Shown here: positions 9,059 through 17,454 of the stretch, piece after piece
How the letters are laid out: every line of letters starts with the position of its first letter
How positions within the stretch are numbered: position 1 is the first letter of the stretch
Source of the DNA: Pseudomonadota bacterium
GTDB lineage: Bacteria; Pseudomonadota; Gammaproteobacteria; Pseudomonadales; Moraxellaceae
Reading direction: 5' to 3'
DNA: 64,000 nt
NCBI GenBank assembly: GCA_023393635.1
Contig: JAEWKT010000062.1
Span: 10,628 to 74,627 of the forward strand
The notes under the pieces: generated by a model
Database searches by the model: none
Told to the model about the DNA's origin: nothing
Seen by the model: the letters and a program-made list of their open reading frames with translations, nothing else
Program-made: the position numbers and the translations under genes

Positions 9059-10285
9059 ATGGCGGCTAAAAAAGGGTCAATGACCCCCTCTTTTACCTAT
9101 GAAGGGGTTGATCGTAAAGGTCAGAAGGTAAAAGGCGAAATTCCAAGCAAGAACATGGCACTGGCTAAAGTCACGCTGCGCAAGCAAGGCATTAGTGTTG
9201 CTAAAATTTATCAAAAAAGAAAAAATCCGCTGGAGTTTTTGACCAAATCAAAAGTCAAAACTCTCGATATTACTATTTTTACACGACAACTGGCCACCAT
9301 GATGAAAGCAGGTGTGCCCCTGGTACAGTCGTTTGAAATTGTGGCCGAAGGGCTGGAAAATCCTGCCATGCGCGAAGTGGTATTGGGCATTAAGGCTGAG
9401 GTAGAAGGCGGCAATACGTTTGGTGGCGCCTTGCGCAAGTACCCGCAGTATTTTGATGACTTATTTTGCTCACTGGTCAGCTCAGGTGAACAATCTGGTG
9501 CGCTTGAAACCATGTTAGACCGTGTGGCAATTTATAAGGAAAAAAGTGAGCTATTAAAGCAAAAGATTAAAAAAGCCATGAAATATCCTGCCACCGTCAT
9601 TGTGGTGGCATTAATTGTTACTATTATTTTGATGGTAAAAGTAGTGCCTGTATTCCAGGATTTATTTAGCTCCTTTGGCGCAGATTTACCAGCCTTTACC
9701 CAAATGGTGGTTAATATGTCCAAGTGGATGCAATCCTACTGGTATATTTTAATTGCTGTGATTGGCTTAACCATTGGCGGCTTTTTAGAGGCTAAAAAAC
9801 GTAGTAAAGCCTTTCGTGACTTTTTAGACCGTGCTGCCTTAAAAGCACCCATTTTTGGTGACTTAGTCTATAAAGCCATTATTGCCCGTTATAGCCGTAC
9901 GCTTGCTACCACCTTTGCTGCTGGTGTACCTCTGATCGATGCGCTGGAGTCCACCGCAGGGGCAACCAATAACGTCATTTATTATGATGCAGTGATGCGT
10001 ATCCGTGATGATGTGTCCACAGGCCAGCAATTGCAATTTGCCATGCGCAGTACTGATCGCTTCCCTTCTATGGCCGTGCAAATGGTGGCGATTGGTGAAG
10101 AGTCTGGTGCGCTAGATGCCATGCTGGAAAAAGTAGCCACTCACTTTGAAAATGAAGTGGATAATGCGGTTGACGGCTTAACCAGTATGATGGAGCCACT
10201 CATTATGGCAGTACTGGGGGTACTGGTTGGTGGTCTGGTCATTGCCATGTACCTACCAATTATCCAGATGGGCTCGGTTGTTTAA
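9059..10285 (+). CDS. pilC: Type IV pilus inner-membrane platform protein PilC
   Basis: PilC is the polytopic membrane protein linking the PilB/PilT motors to the growing pilus. At 408 residues it has the expected size and contains two tandem T2SSF domains (roughly 72-195 and 275-397). Each carries a GEQSGAL/GEESGAL motif, with hydrophobic segments near 173-200, 222-245 and 378-400. It starts 23 nt after pilB with AGGGA upstream, and its stop overlaps the pilD start. Confidence 0.96.
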   Translation: MAAKKGSMTPSFTYEGVDRKGQKVKGEIPSKNMALAKVTLRKQGISVAKIYQKRKNPLEFLTKSKVKTLDITIFTRQLATMMKAGVPLVQSFEIVAEGLENPAMREVVLGIKAEVEGGNTFGGALRKYPQYFDDLFCSLVSSGEQSGALETMLDRVAIYKEKSELLKQKIKKAMKYPATVIVVALIVTIILMVKVVPVFQDLFSSFGADLPAFTQMVVNMSKWMQSYWYILIAVIGLTIGGFLEAKKRSKAFRDFLDRAALKAPIFGDLVYKAIIARYSRTLATTFAAGVPLIDALESTAGATNNVIYYDAVMRIRDDVSTGQQLQFAMRSTDRFPSMAVQMVAIGEESGALDAMLEKVATHFENEVDNAVDGLTSMMEPLIMAVLGVLVGGLVIAMYLPIIQMGSVV

Positions 10286-11142
10286 TGCACGCGCTTATTG
10301 AACTATTAATTGATACACCCTGGTTGCTCACCTTAGTCATTGCGGTGCTGGGCTTATGTGTGGGTAGCTTTTTAAATGTGGTGATTTATCGCCTGCCTAA
10401 AATGATGGAAAAAGAGTGGCGCTATGAATGCGCTATTCTTTTAAACGGCAGTGCAACTGAAACGCCCCCACTCACTTTAAGTAAACCTGCATCATCCTGC
10501 CCAAGTTGTCAGCATAAGATCCGCTGGTATGAAAATATTCCATTAATTAGCTGGCTAATATTGCGTGGTCAATGCAGTCAATGTCATCACGCCATTGGCA
10601 TACGTTATCCATTGGTAGAGCTAGCGACCATGCTGGCTTCTATTGCAGTGGTACTGGCATTTGGCCCTAGTTTTAAAATGCTGGCCGCATTGCTATTTAC
10701 CTGGGTACTTATTGCCTTAACTGGTATCGACTTTGATACCCAGCTTTTGCCTGATAGCTTAACTTTACCTTTGGCTGGACTAGGGCTATTGGTAAACACT
10801 CAAAGCTTATTTGCCTCACCTACTCAGGCGATTTGGGGCTATATCATTGGTTTTTTAGTGCTGTGGCTAGTATATATCCTGTTTAAGCTCATCACAGCTA
10901 AGGAAGGCATGGGCTATGGTGACTTTAAGTTACTGGCTGCTTTGGGCGCGTGGCTGGGCCCTTTCATGTTGCCGTTAATTATTTTATTGTCATCCTTGGT
11001 GGGTGCCATTATTGGCCTTGTTTTATTAAAGATCCGCAAAGAAAATCAGCCGTTTGCGTTTGGCCCATTTCTGGCTATTGCAGGCTGGATCGCTTTAATG
11101 TGGGGCAATGAATTAATGCATTTATATTTAGGCCAAAATTAA
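10285..11142 (+). CDS. pilD: Prepilin peptidase / N-methyltransferase PilD
   Basis: PilD cleaves the leader of type IV prepilins and pseudopilins and methylates the new N terminus. The 285-residue membrane protein has the N-terminal methyltransferase-type domain with two zinc-binding CxxC pairs (C72/C75 and C97/C100) and about seven further hydrophobic segments. The aspartyl protease residues lie in GIDFDTQLLPD (about 148-157) and GMGYGDFKL (Asp213). The ATG overlaps the pilC stop as TAATG, so the two are probably translationally coupled. Confidence 0.96.
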   Translation: MHALIELLIDTPWLLTLVIAVLGLCVGSFLNVVIYRLPKMMEKEWRYECAILLNGSATETPPLTLSKPASSCPSCQHKIRWYENIPLISWLILRGQCSQCHHAIGIRYPLVELATMLASIAVVLAFGPSFKMLAALLFTWVLIALTGIDFDTQLLPDSLTLPLAGLGLLVNTQSLFASPTQAIWGYIIGFLVLWLVYILFKLITAKEGMGYGDFKLLAALGAWLGPFMLPLIILLSSLVGAIIGLVLLKIRKENQPFAFGPFLAIAGWIALMWGNELMHLYLGQN

Positions 11143-11745
11143 ATGTCAGGCTTTATTGTTGGTTTAACAGGGGGTATTGGCAGCGGCAAAACAGCAGCCA
11201 GTGACTGGTTTGCAAGCCAGGGCATTACCATTGTCGATGCAGATGTAGTGGCTCGGGAAGTCGTAGCGGCAGGACAGCCTGCCCTACAGGAAATTAAACA
11301 GGCATTTGGTGACTGGGTGATACAAGCAGATGGCACCCTGGATCGAACAGCCCTACGCCAATATGTATTTGAGCATCCTGTAGCCCGTGCCCAGCTTGAG
11401 CACATTACTCACCCAAAAATCAGGCTCCAAATTATACAGCAACTTCAAGCTGCAACTTCCCCTTATAGCATCCTGGTTTCTCCACTATTAATTGAAAGTA
11501 AACAGCATGAATTGGTGCAACGCTTATTATTAGTTGATGTACCAGAACACTTACAGTTATCACGCGCCAGTTTAAGAGATGGACAAACTGCCGATGCCAT
11601 TGGCAAGATTATGCAAGCACAAATGCCGCGCTTGCAACGGCAGACTCATGCGGATGATATTGTGGTGAATGACAATGACTTAAACCATCTTTATAGTCAG
11701 CTTATGCCCTTGCATGAACTTTATTTGAGTTTGAGTAGTAATTAA
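11143..11745 (+). CDS. coaE: Dephospho-CoA kinase
   Basis: CoaE phosphorylates the ribose 3'-hydroxyl of dephospho-CoA in the last step of coenzyme A synthesis. The 200-residue protein has the P-loop GLTGGIGSGKT at 7-17, the DAD substrate site at 32-34, and the HPKIR and SPLLIES segments of the family. It starts directly after the pilD stop; the pilBCD-coaE order is common in gammaproteobacteria and suggests one operon. Confidence 0.96.
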   Translation: MSGFIVGLTGGIGSGKTAASDWFASQGITIVDADVVAREVVAAGQPALQEIKQAFGDWVIQADGTLDRTALRQYVFEHPVARAQLEHITHPKIRLQIIQQLQAATSPYSILVSPLLIESKQHELVQRLLLVDVPEHLQLSRASLRDGQTADAIGKIMQAQMPRLQRQTHADDIVVNDNDLNHLYSQLMPLHELYLSLSSN

Positions 11746-11785
11746 TCATACGCAATTATAGCCGCTAACCAATACAACTTAAGTA

Positions 11786-12679
11786 CTAAGCTTTATTCGC
11801 AATTAACCGCCATGGTTGTAGCGCACCAATACCCATGCCCATTAAACCAATGGCTATGGCCAAATTTAATGGTTCTTTTAACAAAGGGACTGCGGCCAAT
11901 GCAGCCAAAAATGGCGCTAATGCCAACAAACTGCCAGTTTTAAAAGCTCCTAAACGCTCAACGGCACCAATATAGGTGAGCATGGCAATAATGACGACAA
12001 ACACACCATGAAACACCCCTTGCTCAAGCATATGAGCCACACTAATTTGCGCCAAATGATGTGGAATCCACAGTAAATAAATGGGGATATAAATCACAGC
12101 TGACCAAATAGCAACACCTGCCATGGCTTGCCATGGTGGCAACATCCAGCGTTTTAAAAATACAGTATAAATACCCCATAGGGCAGCACCCAATACAAAA
12201 AACGCATCGCCAATGCTCAAGTAAAACTCACCTTCATACCACATGGCAGTCATCATGCCACCCAAACCACACGCCATAAAAGCCAAGCTAATCCAGGTAT
12301 GTTTGCCAAATGGCTCTTTAAGCACAACCCAGGCACCAATAGCAGTTGCAAGCGGTAAAAAACCGTTTAGCCAAATTGCCGCATGGGCAGCTGGCGCGTG
12401 ATTAAAGCCAGAATATACCGCGCAGGAATAGCCAATTCCTCCAAGCATTGCCAGCCATAACAAGCGTTTATCCAATAAAAAACGCCATTCTTTTCGCCAT
12501 ACCTGAATGGGCAACAACACCACAAAAGCAACGGCAAAACGTAATGCAGTAATATCCCAGGGAGATAACGCCTGTTTTGCCCCTAAGCGTGACATTAAAG
12601 TAAAGCTACCCCATATCAGCATGGTGATCAGTAGCAATAAATAGCCTTTTTTAACCTCCGTGGTGGCGGCTTGACGCAT
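11786..12679 (-). CDS. EamA/DMT-family membrane transporter
   Basis: This is a 297-residue inner-membrane protein with ten predicted hydrophobic helices arranged as two EamA repeats (about 12-142 and 152-287). Segments such as LLITMLIWGSFTLMSRLG and GALLWGIY-like motifs are typical of the drug/metabolite transporter superfamily. The substrate cannot be read from sequence. Its ATG overlaps the rlmB stop (TAATG on the minus strand), so the pair is likely co-translated although functionally unrelated. Confidence 0.85.
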   Translation of the reverse strand: MRQAATTEVKKGYLLLLITMLIWGSFTLMSRLGAKQALSPWDITALRFAVAFVVLLPIQVWRKEWRFLLDKRLLWLAMLGGIGYSCAVYSGFNHAPAAHAAIWLNGFLPLATAIGAWVVLKEPFGKHTWISLAFMACGLGGMMTAMWYEGEFYLSIGDAFFVLGAALWGIYTVFLKRWMLPPWQAMAGVAIWSAVIYIPIYLLWIPHHLAQISVAHMLEQGVFHGVFVVIIAMLTYIGAVERLGAFKTGSLLALAPFLAALAAVPLLKEPLNLAIAIGLMGMGIGALQPWRLIANKA

Positions 12680-13425
12680 TACTGGCTCCGCTGGCGGCAG
12701 GCTTCATATAGCACCATACCTGTTGCCACACTCACATTTAAGCTTTGTAACTCTCCCTGCATGGGAATATAAGCCATTTGATCGCACTGCTGCTGCGTTA
12801 GACGACGCAACCCTGTATCTTCAGCACCCATAACCACTGCAATAGCACCCACAAAATGACACTGATCCACAGGTTTGGCTTGCTCATCCAATAGGGTACC
12901 AATCACTTGCACGCCCTGATCACGTATAGAAGCCAAAGTACGGGCTAAGTTGGTCACCTGAATAAAAGCGATTTTTTCTGCGCCCCCTGCGGCAACCTTT
13001 CGAGCTACTGGTGTTAAGCCAGCAGCGCGGTCTTTAGGCACAATCACTGCATCCACGCCCATTGCAGCCGCAGTACGAATACATGCGCCTAAATTATGCG
13101 GGTCGGTAATTTGATCGAGTACCAGCAAAAACACATTGGCTTTTTGTTTAAGCAGTTGATCCAGGTCTTGCTCATTAAGCACAGGGGCTGCACGTACAGC
13201 AGCAACAATACCCTGATGTTGCGGTGAGCCTGCCAACTTGGCCAATGTATCTCGGCCTGCGTGCTGTACACTGATCCCATGCGGTGCTGCTTGTTGTAAC
13301 ACTTGCTTTAAGCGTTGGTCTTCACGGCCTTGCAACACAAATAAATTTAAAATGCTTTCAGGTTGGGTGTTTAGCAGTGCTTCAACGCTATGCAGGCCAA
13401 AATGATATTCAGGTTTTGCCATCAT
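12679..13425 (-). CDS. rlmB: 23S rRNA (guanosine-2'-O-)-methyltransferase RlmB
   Basis: RlmB methylates the 2'-OH of G2251 in the peptidyl-transferase region of 23S rRNA using S-adenosylmethionine. The 248-residue protein has the N-terminal substrate-binding domain (YHFGLHSVEALL) and a SpoU/TrmH knotted domain. The knot motifs are DPHNLGACIRTAAAMG (Asn111, Arg117), VVMGAEDTGLRR and SLNVSVATGMVLYE. Two consecutive ATGs are possible starts. It is upstream of and overlaps the EamA gene. Confidence 0.95.
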   Translation of the reverse strand: MMAKPEYHFGLHSVEALLNTQPESILNLFVLQGREDQRLKQVLQQAAPHGISVQHAGRDTLAKLAGSPQHQGIVAAVRAAPVLNEQDLDQLLKQKANVFLLVLDQITDPHNLGACIRTAAAMGVDAVIVPKDRAAGLTPVARKVAAGGAEKIAFIQVTNLARTLASIRDQGVQVIGTLLDEQAKPVDQCHFVGAIAVVMGAEDTGLRRLTQQQCDQMAYIPMQGELQSLNVSVATGMVLYEACRQRSQ

Positions 13426-13470
13426 GAATCCAGCTTAAATACAATAAATGGGTGATATAAATTAATAACA

Positions 13471-13505
13471 AAAAATCCTGTAGTGCACCGCCCTACAGGA
13501 TTTTA
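13471..13505. terminator. Hairpin between rlmB and ppnP
   Basis: A perfect 12-bp inverted repeat AAAATCCTGTAG / CTACAGGATTTT has a 9-nt loop and A/T-rich flanks. It lies downstream of ppnP (minus) and upstream of rlmB, so it can terminate ppnP transcription. A 17-nt near-copy of its TAGTGC...CCCTACA part recurs at 13540-13556. Confidence 0.7.
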
Positions 13506-13572
13506 TATATCCGCATATTCAAAGGGCTTCAATCGCGTTTAGTGCCCTGCCCTACAATGAATGCTTCCTAGT

Positions 13573-13899
13573 TTAGCCTTCTAAATGGCACACATAATCA
13601 ACGGGTTCAACCGTTTCGACAGAAAAACGGCTGCTGCCTGGCACATAAAAAGACTGGCCTGCACGATATAGCTCACTCTCTGACTGATCGGCAATTTTTA
13701 CCCGACATTCACCAGAAATGATTTCCATGCGCTCAGGAACATGTGTTTCAAAAATTAATGGTTTTTCACTTGGCAAAATGACGCCCACTGTTTTTTTACT
13801 GCCATCATCAAATTGAATGGTATGACTGATGCATTTTCCATCAAAATAAATATTCGCTTTTTTGATAACCGTCACTTGATCAAATTGAGCTGGGTTCAT
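13573..13899 (-). CDS. ppnP: Pyrimidine/purine nucleoside phosphorylase PpnP
   Basis: PpnP (YaiE, formerly DUF1255) is a small cupin-fold enzyme that phosphorolyses several nucleosides. The protein has the family pattern FDGKCISHTIQFDDGSKKTVGV, then MEIISGECRVKI and FYVPGSSRFSVETVEPVDYVC. I placed the start at the ATG at 13899 because GGAG lies 7 nt upstream. The adjacent ATG at 13902 is equally possible, while the longer TTG reading from 13914 would include the Shine-Dalgarno. It stands alone, flanked by terminator-like repeats. Confidence 0.9.
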   Translation of the reverse strand: MNPAQFDQVTVIKKANIYFDGKCISHTIQFDDGSKKTVGVILPSEKPLIFETHVPERMEIISGECRVKIADQSESELYRAGQSFYVPGSSRFSVETVEPVDYVCHLEG

Positions 13900-13914
13900 C
13901 ATTTTACTCCGCAA

Positions 13915-14338
13915 AAGACCGCTATAGTTTAGCGCAAGCCGAGGCTTTAGGGCTAGTGGATGGCTTAAAATTTTCTTTAACTAAGGTTGTATGCCCTAAT
14001 TGAAGTTTTGCCTGATTATGCCAAAAATTTCAAGTTTATTCGTCTTTTAAGTGTAGTCACAGCGTCTATGGTTTTGCTTGACTTAAAGCGTAATCACATC
14101 AAACCAATCCATTCAACCTAGTTATCCATGGCACAATATTTAATGGCCAATAAATCCATCTATTTCATTCCCATTTTGCAATCAATACTTTGTCTTATCG
14201 TGCTATCAAACTGCAAAAAATGGCTTTTATCACTTTGCCAAGCTGTGTACTATCAATGATATTTTGCACTGCACTGATTTTAGGTATATTCATTTAATCA
14301 TCTTGATTCAAACCTACTCATAAAGATACAGGGTTTTA
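13915..14338. other. Gene-free interval between ppnP and recN
   Basis: About 420 bp lies between two divergent genes. No open reading frame above about 20 codons, no RNA gene and no convincing repeat was seen. It presumably carries the ppnP and recN promoters. I saw no LexA-type palindrome (CTGT-N8-ACAG) in front of recN, consistent with the absence of a classical LexA SOS system in Acinetobacter. Confidence 0.5.
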
Positions 14339-16030
14339 ATGCTCACTAATCTTACACTACAAAATTTCGCGCTAGCAGATCAGCTTAATATTGATTTAGC
14401 AGGCGGCTTTAATGTCCTCACGGGTGAAACTGGTGCAGGTAAATCACTGCTGCTTGATGCATTGTCAGTATGTCTGGGCGAGCGCACCGATGTGGCACAT
14501 GTCCGCTTTGGCACTGATAAAGCCGATGTCACGGCAAGCTTTGATTATCAAAACAATGACCCGATTGATGTGTGGCTGCGTGAACGTGAACTGGATGATC
14601 AGGCGGATCAAACCATCTATCATACGGTGCATTTACGTCGGGTGATTTTAAATAATGGCCGTAGTAAGGCATGGATTAACGGCAGGCCATCTAGCTTGAC
14701 TGAGCTCAAAGAAGCAGGCCGTTTACTGGTGCAACTGTATAGCCAGCATAGTCAACAGCAATTGTTAGAGCCGCCTTATCCCAAAAACTGGCTAGACCGT
14801 TATAGTGGCTTTACCACACAGGCACAGCAAGTCAAGCAAGCCTATCAACAGTGGCAACATTTATTAAAAGAACAGCAAACCGCCTTGGCTGCGGCTGCAA
14901 GTCGGCAGACACGCATAGCTGAGTTAGAAGCACAGCTTGAAGAAATTGAGCCCCTAAATGTGCTTGATTATTCTGCCTTAGAGCAAGAATATGACCGCTT
15001 AAGCCATTTTGAAAGCATGATGCAAGATTGCGCCGCGCTACTGGATGGTTTAGATGAGCAAGAAAATAATATTGTGCAACAATTGGCGGTTTATAGTCGC
15101 CGTGCTGAAAGTCAGGTCAGTCGTTCTGCCCAGCTTGGAGCGGTGAGTGAACGCTTACTCAATGCCCAAAGTGAACTGGGTGATGCTGTGGCCTTATTGC
15201 GCCAGTTTGTCGATCAACAAAATTTTGATCCAGAGCGCATGGCAGAACTCAATGAATATCTTGAGGTGTTTCATCGTTTGGCACGCAAATATCGGGTCAA
15301 TCCTGAAGAACTCAATGGTTTAAACACAAGTTGGCAAATGGAGCTTGAGCGTCTTAATTTGCTGGATGACCCAGAAGCTCTGGCCGCGCAAGTGGCACAG
15401 TCACAGCAGCAATTTATACAACTGGCAACAGAGCTGGATAATGCACGCCGTAATGCCGCAGCACCGCTGGCTGAAAATCTGACCAGGCAAGTGCGACCAC
15501 TGGCACTGCCCGAGGCTTATTTTGAGTTTGGTTTTGATACACTCGATCAACCCAGTGCAGATGGTTTATCCCATATTCAATTGTATTTTACTGCTAACAA
15601 AGGCATTCCAGCGCAAGCCTTGGCCAAAGTGGCATCTGGCGGTGAATTGTCACGTATTGCCTTAGTCATGCAAGTCATGAATGCGGAAAAAACTGAAGCC
15701 GAAGTTTTGGTGTTTGATGAAGTCGATGTGGGTATTAGTGGCGGTACAGCAGAAATAGTCGGTCGCTTATTGCGTGATCTTGGCAAGCATGTGCAAATCC
15801 TGTGTATCACACATCAACCGCAGGTAGCCGCGCAGGCTGACCAGCATTTACTGGTTGAAAAACAGCAAGCCGAGCAAGCCAGCAGTATTATTTATGAACT
15901 GGGTGATGAGCAACGAATTATTGAACTGGCACGTATGTCTGGCGGTGTGGAGATTACCGAAACCACCTTACAACATGCCCGTCATTTATTAAACCTAAAA
16001 CATGGTCAGGATCATACTGGCTCTCCATAA
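14339..16030 (+). CDS. recN: DNA repair protein RecN
   Basis: RecN is an SMC-like ATPase that acts on DNA ends during recombinational double-strand break repair. The 563-residue protein has the Walker A motif GETGAGKS at 29-36 and long Gln/Glu/Ala-rich coiled-coil arms (roughly 150-370). The C-terminal half ATPase carries ASGGELSRIALVMQ (signature) and EVLVFDEVDVGISGGTA (Walker B and D-loop). A weak AGGG lies before the ATG. It has no operon partner. Confidence 0.96.
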   Translation: MLTNLTLQNFALADQLNIDLAGGFNVLTGETGAGKSLLLDALSVCLGERTDVAHVRFGTDKADVTASFDYQNNDPIDVWLRERELDDQADQTIYHTVHLRRVILNNGRSKAWINGRPSSLTELKEAGRLLVQLYSQHSQQQLLEPPYPKNWLDRYSGFTTQAQQVKQAYQQWQHLLKEQQTALAAAASRQTRIAELEAQLEEIEPLNVLDYSALEQEYDRLSHFESMMQDCAALLDGLDEQENNIVQQLAVYSRRAESQVSRSAQLGAVSERLLNAQSELGDAVALLRQFVDQQNFDPERMAELNEYLEVFHRLARKYRVNPEELNGLNTSWQMELERLNLLDDPEALAAQVAQSQQQFIQLATELDNARRNAAAPLAENLTRQVRPLALPEAYFEFGFDTLDQPSADGLSHIQLYFTANKGIPAQALAKVASGGELSRIALVMQVMNAEKTEAEVLVFDEVDVGISGGTAEIVGRLLRDLGKHVQILCITHQPQVAAQADQHLLVEKQQAEQASSIIYELGDEQRIIELARMSGGVEITETTLQHARHLLNLKHGQDHTGSP

Positions 16031-16250
16031 AACAAATCGCTAGCCTTAGCCCATGCCTGGGATCACGTTACCAGGTATCACGGCATTGGGCAGGGTTAAT
16101 ACTGAATATTGATTTTTTATTCATCATCCTGGTTTAAATTAGTCTTGTATTTCTCATAGCTACCCTAACTATGAGATTAAACAGGGATACTAGATCGCAT
16201 TAAATATACGACATTGATTTGCAATCTGATCATTTGGGAGAACCAACAAC

Positions 16251-16805
16251 TTGGCCAAGACTTATTTAACCCATTGCTGCCTGATTGCCCCGCCTCAACT
16301 GAATGATGATTTTTTTGCGCAAACGATTATTTATATTGCCCGACATAATGAGCAAGGCGCGCAAGGGTTAATTATTAATCGACCCAGTCATATTCAAATT
16401 AAAGAGTTACTCACGGATTTGGAGATTGGTATTGATGTGGTCAAACCGCATGCCGTGCTGGAAGGTGGGCCCATACGGCCAGAAGCTGGTTTTGTGTTAC
16501 ATACAGGAAATCCAGTATGGCAATCCTCTATTGCAGTGAGTGAAAATGTGTGCGTGACCACCAGCAAAGATGTGCTAGAAGCCATTGCACAAAATGAGGG
16601 CGTTGAGCGTTATCAAATTATGCTGGGCTATGCCAGCTGGGATGCCCAACAACTGGAACAAGAACTGGCTCGTGGTGACTGGCTGGTATGTGATGCCGAT
16701 ATGGAGCTGTTATTTAATCTGCCTTATGAACAACGCTGGTCGGCTGCAGCTTCCAAATTAGGTCTGGATACCAACTGGCTTTCGGCAGAGATTGGTCATG
16801 CCTGA
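16251..16805 (+). CDS. YqgE/AlgH family protein (UPF0301)
   Basis: This is a 184-residue protein of the YqgE/AlgH family, whose molecular function is unsettled although it is often named a transcriptional regulator. Family features are PQLNDDFFAQTIIYIARHNE, GAQGLIINRPS, VLEGGPIRPEAGFVLH and the GYASWDAQQLEQELARGDWL block. The start is a TTG at 16251, chosen because GGGAG precedes it at proper spacing and MAKTYLTHCCLIA aligns with the family N terminus. It overlaps ruvX by 8 nt; the yqgE-ruvX pairing is conserved across gammaproteobacteria. Confidence 0.92.
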   Translation: MAKTYLTHCCLIAPPQLNDDFFAQTIIYIARHNEQGAQGLIINRPSHIQIKELLTDLEIGIDVVKPHAVLEGGPIRPEAGFVLHTGNPVWQSSIAVSENVCVTTSKDVLEAIAQNEGVERYQIMLGYASWDAQQLEQELARGDWLVCDADMELLFNLPYEQRWSAAASKLGLDTNWLSAEIGHA

Positions 16806-17289
16806 TTCCTTAAATACTGTATCGACTGATACACTGCAACCCACTGCGCCGCAAACCAGTTCTCCACAAACTGTTATGGGTTTTGATTTTGGCACGCAAA
16901 AAATGGGCATGGCCTGTGGCAATAGCTTAAGCGGCACAGCGCAGCCCTTGGCCATATTTCCCATGCGTGATGGCATTCCTGACTGGGATAAACTGACAAA
17001 ATTAATTGCACAGTGGCAACCAAACCTGTGTGTGGTGGGTCTGCCATTAAACATGGATGACAGCGAATCTGAGCTATCGCTACGTGCGCGTAAATTTGCA
17101 CGGCGCTTGCGTCATCGCTTAAATATTCCTGTGTGGATGGTGGATGAACGCTTAACCACGCGTGAGGCGCGCCATAGTTTGCTGACCTATCAACAGCAAG
17201 GGCATGGTAAAAAAACCAGTGCCGATAGCCTGGCCGCCAGTATGCTGGTTGAAAGTTGGTTTAGAGAAGCAACAGGGGTGCAACCATAG
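16798..17289 (+). CDS. ruvX: Holliday junction resolvase-like / pre-16S rRNA nuclease RuvX (YqgF)
   Basis: RuvX/YqgF is an RNase H-fold nuclease implicated in 5' processing of 16S rRNA and named for similarity to Holliday junction resolvases. It has the first acidic strand MGFDFGTQKMGMACG, VVGLPLNMDD, and the catalytic VWMVDERLTTREA block. An additional acidic residue lies in KKTSADSLAASMLVESW. The ATG at 16798 overlaps the upstream gene end; an in-frame TTG two codons earlier is less likely. The N terminus carries about 20 extra Thr/Pro/Ser-rich residues before the fold. Confidence 0.93.
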   Translation: MPDSLNTVSTDTLQPTAPQTSSPQTVMGFDFGTQKMGMACGNSLSGTAQPLAIFPMRDGIPDWDKLTKLIAQWQPNLCVVGLPLNMDDSESELSLRARKFARRLRHRLNIPVWMVDERLTTREARHSLLTYQQQGHGKKTSADSLAASMLVESWFREATGVQP

Positions 17290-17454
17290 CCCTCACTCCT
17301 GTATCTGGCAGCCCACAACAATGATGTATATTGAATAATTTCTTGAACATATAAAAAATAATTAATAAAACCGACCAGCAACAAAACTGACTTATATCCA
17401 GAGCGACAACTGCCTTAAACTAAACTTAATTTCATTTGATAAAAATAGCACTCC

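Noticed and set aside
14100..14338. SOS (LexA) box in front of recN
   Set aside because: No CTGT-N8-ACAG palindrome was found in the interval, and the family this DNA seems to come from generally lacks LexA.
16153..16175. CTCATAG/CTATGAG inverted repeat between recN and the algH family gene
   Set aside because: A 7-bp stem with a 9-nt loop but no T-run on either strand; too weak to call a terminator or operator.
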